From an uncultured Opitutales bacterium (GTDB lineage: Bacteria; Verrucomicrobiota; Verrucomicrobiia; Opitutales; Intestinicryptomonadaceae), in contig URYY01000090.1 of NCBI GenBank assembly GCA_900552245.1, positions 1 through 8,991 of the forward strand: a stretch of DNA of 8,991 nucleotides, read 5' to 3'. Below, piece after piece: positions 7,140 through 8,991 of the stretch (positions are counted from its first letter, which is position 1; every line of letters begins with the position of its first letter). The notes under the pieces were generated by a model that made no database searches, had not been told where the DNA came from, and worked only from the letters and a program-made list of their open reading frames with translations. The translations under genes and the position numbers were made by a program.

Positions 7140-7215
7140 TTGTTCCATTATGGAATTTGGTAAAATATTAAAGAATATTTTCAGGGAAAATTCAACCGCA
7201 ATGTTGAATCTCTAA
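7140..7215. repeat. Direct repeat, copy 2 (upstream of lipoprotein gene)
   Basis: Partner of 6125-6200 in the same orientation, 1015 bases away. It differs mainly in a 15-base part near its left end (7147-7161) and in the last ten bases. It lies 15 bases upstream of the lipoprotein start codon, so both copies sit in the same position relative to a minus-strand gene. This could be a duplicated promoter region or two members of a dispersed intergenic repeat family. Confidence 0.75.
7167..7195 (-). promoter_or_regulatory. Predicted sigma-70-like promoter of the lipoprotein gene
   Basis: On the minus strand, TTGAAT (7190-7195) and TTTAAT (7167-7172) are 17 bases apart, the same boxes and spacing as in the first repeat copy although the spacer sequence differs. 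Transcription would start near 7160, giving a leader of about 36 bases before the ATG at 7124. Confidence 0.45.
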
Positions 7216-7282
7216 AACGCATCCTTCTTTTATTCCCAGTAAAAAGTGTTGAATATTGCATATTTTCATAGAAAAAAGTGTA

Positions 7283-7319
7283 TTGACATTACTGCTTTTT
7301 GCACTCAATTTAGTGCAAA
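7283..7319 (+). promoter_or_regulatory. TTGACA box and palindromic operator-like site upstream of the DUF4143 ATPase gene
   Basis: A perfect -35-like TTGACA (7283-7288) is followed by an inverted repeat with arms TTTGCACT (7298-7305) and AGTGCAAA (7312-7319) around the six bases CAATTT. The arms are exact complements. The palindrome covers the place where the -10 box should be; no good -10 is visible (TTTAGT at 7309-7314 is 20 bases away). This layout fits an operator bound by a dimeric repressor, or an RNA hairpin in the leader. The palindrome ends 16 bases before the ATG at 7336. Confidence 0.55.
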
Positions 7320-7335
7320 TAATAAAATTACGGCC

Positions 7336-8658
7336 ATGTACAGAGACAAGTTAGAAGATTTAATTGCCTGGAAAAATAATAAAAATCGTAAACCGTTAAT
7401 TCTTAGGGGGGCCAGGCAAGTTGGGAAAACTTGGCTAATGAAAGAATTTGGCAAAAAGGCCTATAAGAAAACTGTATATGTAAACTTTGACAACGAGGAC
7501 AATTTAAAGGAACTTTTTAAGCCCGACTTGAATGTGGCTCGAATCATATCGACTCTCGAAATTTTGGCGGGCGAAAAAATAAATCCGGACGACACATTAA
7601 TAATTTTGGACGAAATCCAATCCGCCGAGAGAGGATTGAATTCTCTCAAATATTTCAATGAAGACGCGCCGCAATACCATATTATGGCAGCGGGATCGTT
7701 GCTTGGAATGTCGTTAAAACCAAACGAGTCATTTCCCGTCGGCAAAGTGAATTTCCTCACGTTGCGTCCGATGTCCTTTTACGAATTCCTTCAGGCCAAT
7801 GGCAAAACTCAATATTTAGAAGCTCTAAAAAATGGGAATTGGGACGTGCTGAGAATGTTCCATGACAAGCTAATCGAGCTACTGAAATACTATATGTTTG
7901 TGGGAGGAATGCCTGCTGCCGTAAGCGAATTTGCTGACAGCCGAGATGTCTTTAAGGTCCGCCAAATTCAAAAGGATATAATAACTTCCTATGAAAGCGA
8001 CTTCGCGAAACATGCGCCAGATAAGCATATCCCGCGAATCAGAATGGTCTGGCAAAACATTCCAAGTCAGTTGGCGAAAGAAAACAAGAAATTCATATAT
8101 TCGGCAATTCGCAGCGGCGCCAGGGCGAAAGATTTTGAAGTTGCCATTCAATGGCTTGTTGACTGCGGATTGATTTTAAAGAATTACAACACGGAAACAC
8201 CCCAGCTCCCACTGTCTGCGCATGAAAATTTCGATATATTCAAATTGTACTTGTTGGATATAGGCCTGCTTGGAGCCCTCTCAAATCTTGACGCAAAAAC
8301 CATTATAGAGGGAAATTCTCTCTTCGTTCAAACAAAAGGAGCCTTTGCCGAGCAATACGCAATGCAAGAATTGAGCATAGACGATAATTCATGCGCATAT
8401 TGGACAAACCCTACCGGAAATGCGGAAGTCGACTTTGTAAAACAAATATCTTCAGAAATATTCCCGGTAGAAGTAAAATCTGCCGACAACGTCAAGGCAA
8501 AGAGCCTGAATATATACCGCGAAAAATACTCGCCAAAACTTGCGATTAGAGCGTCACTTAAAAACTATGGCCTCGAGAATAATATTCTCAGCTTGCCTCT
8601 ATATGCGCTTGGAAGCTTATCCAAATATTGCGAAGATAGAATTTCGGGAAAGTCATAA
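7336..8658 (+). CDS. AAA ATPase with C-terminal DUF4143 domain
   Basis: A 440-residue member of the widespread AAA_14/DUF4143 ATPase family, common in accessory regions; the cellular role is unknown. Numbered from the ATG at 7336: Walker A GARQVGKT (25-32), Walker B LIILDEIQ (88-95), sensor-like AAGSLLG (118-124), and LRPMSFYEFL (143-152), a family hallmark. The middle has YYMFVGGMPAAV (185-196). The C-terminal DUF4143 domain ends in a PD-(D/E)xK-like nuclease core with AEVDFV (Asp366) and PVEVK (Glu379, Lys381); activity is not established. The frame is open from an ATG at 7246, but those 30 residues run through the palindrome and do not match the family start MYRDKLEDLIAWK, so 7336 is preferred. 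There is no clear Shine-Dalgarno. The gene is transcribed alone, away from the defence operon. It appears complete and undamaged. Confidence 0.92.
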   Translation: MYRDKLEDLIAWKNNKNRKPLILRGARQVGKTWLMKEFGKKAYKKTVYVNFDNEDNLKELFKPDLNVARIISTLEILAGEKINPDDTLIILDEIQSAERGLNSLKYFNEDAPQYHIMAAGSLLGMSLKPNESFPVGKVNFLTLRPMSFYEFLQANGKTQYLEALKNGNWDVLRMFHDKLIELLKYYMFVGGMPAAVSEFADSRDVFKVRQIQKDIITSYESDFAKHAPDKHIPRIRMVWQNIPSQLAKENKKFIYSAIRSGARAKDFEVAIQWLVDCGLILKNYNTETPQLPLSAHENFDIFKLYLLDIGLLGALSNLDAKTIIEGNSLFVQTKGAFAEQYAMQELSIDDNSCAYWTNPTGNAEVDFVKQISSEIFPVEVKSADNVKAKSLNIYREKYSPKLAIRASLKNYGLENNILSLPLYALGSLSKYCEDRISGKS

Positions 8659-8879
8659 TCACGCTATAATTCCCAACGCGTATATTTGTATGGCATTTCG
8701 GGTTAACGCAATTAGTTGTAAAAAGCGTTAAACAATACTCCATTAAGAATTTTGTCCCAAAAATTTTCGCAAGATAGACGCTTTTATATTCTATCCTAAA
8801 ACAGCCCAATTAAATTCAAAAAAGTAACCTTGAATAAGCAGTGTTAAAAATTTTTCAAAGTCCACCATTTGGCGAATGG
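8659..8879. other. Non-coding 3' region between the DUF4143 gene and the terminator
   Basis: No supported gene on either strand. One weak hairpin is possible: TTAACGC (8703-8709) and GCGTTAA (8725-8731) with a 15-base loop. A short CCATT/AATGG inverted repeat (8865-8879) adjoins the terminator. The stretch is probably the long 3' untranslated part of the ATPase transcript; a small RNA ending at the terminator cannot be excluded. Confidence 0.4.
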
Positions 8880-8913
8880 GCGAACCGCGTTAAACAGGGC
8901 GGTTCGCTTTTTT
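8880..8913 (+). terminator. Rho-independent terminator
   Basis: A perfect nine-base-pair GC-rich stem, GCGAACCGC (8880-8888) with GCGGTTCGC (8899-8907), a ten-base loop, and six T residues (8908-8913). The T run lies on the plus strand side only, so it ends rightward transcripts, most likely that of the DUF4143 ATPase, although it is 222 bases past that stop codon. Confidence 0.9.
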
Positions 8914-8991
8914 GCATTTTAAAGGCGATAAATTATTTGGGTCAACACCAAAGGTTGTGGAATAGGTTGATTTTTTAGATTTGCCTTTCAT
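8890..8991 (-). CDS. Possible short or partial ORF at right edge, unknown
   Basis: On the minus strand an open frame enters from the right edge and runs to a TAA at 8890-8892. The visible part begins with ATG at the last three bases and encodes 33 lysine-rich residues, MKGKSKKSTYSTTFGVDP then NNLSPLKCKKANRPV. It could be a tiny complete gene or the end of a longer one starting outside the window. No family is recognised. Its 3' end overlaps the plus-strand terminator stem, which argues mildly against it being a real gene. Confidence 0.25.
   Translation of the reverse strand: MKGKSKKSTYSTTFGVDPNNLSPLKCKKANRPV

Noticed and set aside
7246..7335. ATG at 7246 as start of the DUF4143 ATPase
   Set aside because: The extra 30 residues do not resemble the family N-terminus and would be encoded by the promoter/palindrome region.
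8588..8809. Minus-strand 73-codon frame over the end of the DUF4143 gene
   Set aside because: It overlaps the conserved ATPase C-terminus antisense and shows no recognisable features.
1..8991. CRISPR array, tRNA, rRNA, transposase or integrase
   Set aside because: No regularly spaced repeats, cloverleaf-like sequences, or recombinase motifs were found on either strand.

Overview
The window carries a defence-type gene cluster, read leftward on the minus strand, followed on the right by a small accessory region. No ribosomal, tRNA or household genes are present, so the organism cannot be named. The sequence looks bacterial: sigma-70-like promoter boxes, weak or absent Shine-Dalgarno sequences, and strong differences in base composition from gene to gene. 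A host-associated anaerobe is possible, but this is only a guess from gene content (a DUF4143 ATPase and restriction-type genes).

Leftward cluster (6119 down to 1): a SNF2/HepA-like helicase of 990 residues, then after 21 bases an OLD-family ATPase/TOPRIM nuclease of 557 residues, then after 100 bases a type III (Mod, beta-class) adenine methyltransferase. The methyltransferase is interrupted by an in-frame TAG at 182-184. The same frame continues to the left edge and encodes the missing C-terminal part, including the SAM-binding motif DFFSGSATTAHA. A restriction subunit (Res) would be expected just beyond the left edge, but it is not in the window. Together this looks like an expanded type III-like restriction or antiphage locus. 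The helicase and the 5' half of mod are GC-rich (sampled lines about 60% GC). The OLD gene and the 3' part of mod, including the presumed target-recognition domain, are AT-rich (about 20-30%), so the cluster appears to be a mosaic.

Middle region (6120-7335): mostly non-coding and AT-rich. It holds two copies of a 76-base direct repeat (6125-6200 and 7140-7215, about 74% identical). Each copy lies just upstream of a minus-strand start codon and contains a promoter-like pair TTGAAT-17-TTTAAT. Between the copies are a small plus-strand ORF (6462-6680) with an internal duplication and a minus-strand lipoprotein gene (6795-7124).

Right region (7336-8991): a plus-strand AAA ATPase with a C-terminal DUF4143 domain, preceded by a perfect TTGACA box and an 8-base-arm palindrome. 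A strong rho-independent terminator lies at 8880-8913. A possible short minus-strand ORF runs from the right edge.

The most notable points are the amber-interrupted Mod, the OLD nuclease placed between helicase and methyltransferase, the composition break inside mod at the start of the specificity region, and the duplicated promoter-bearing repeat.
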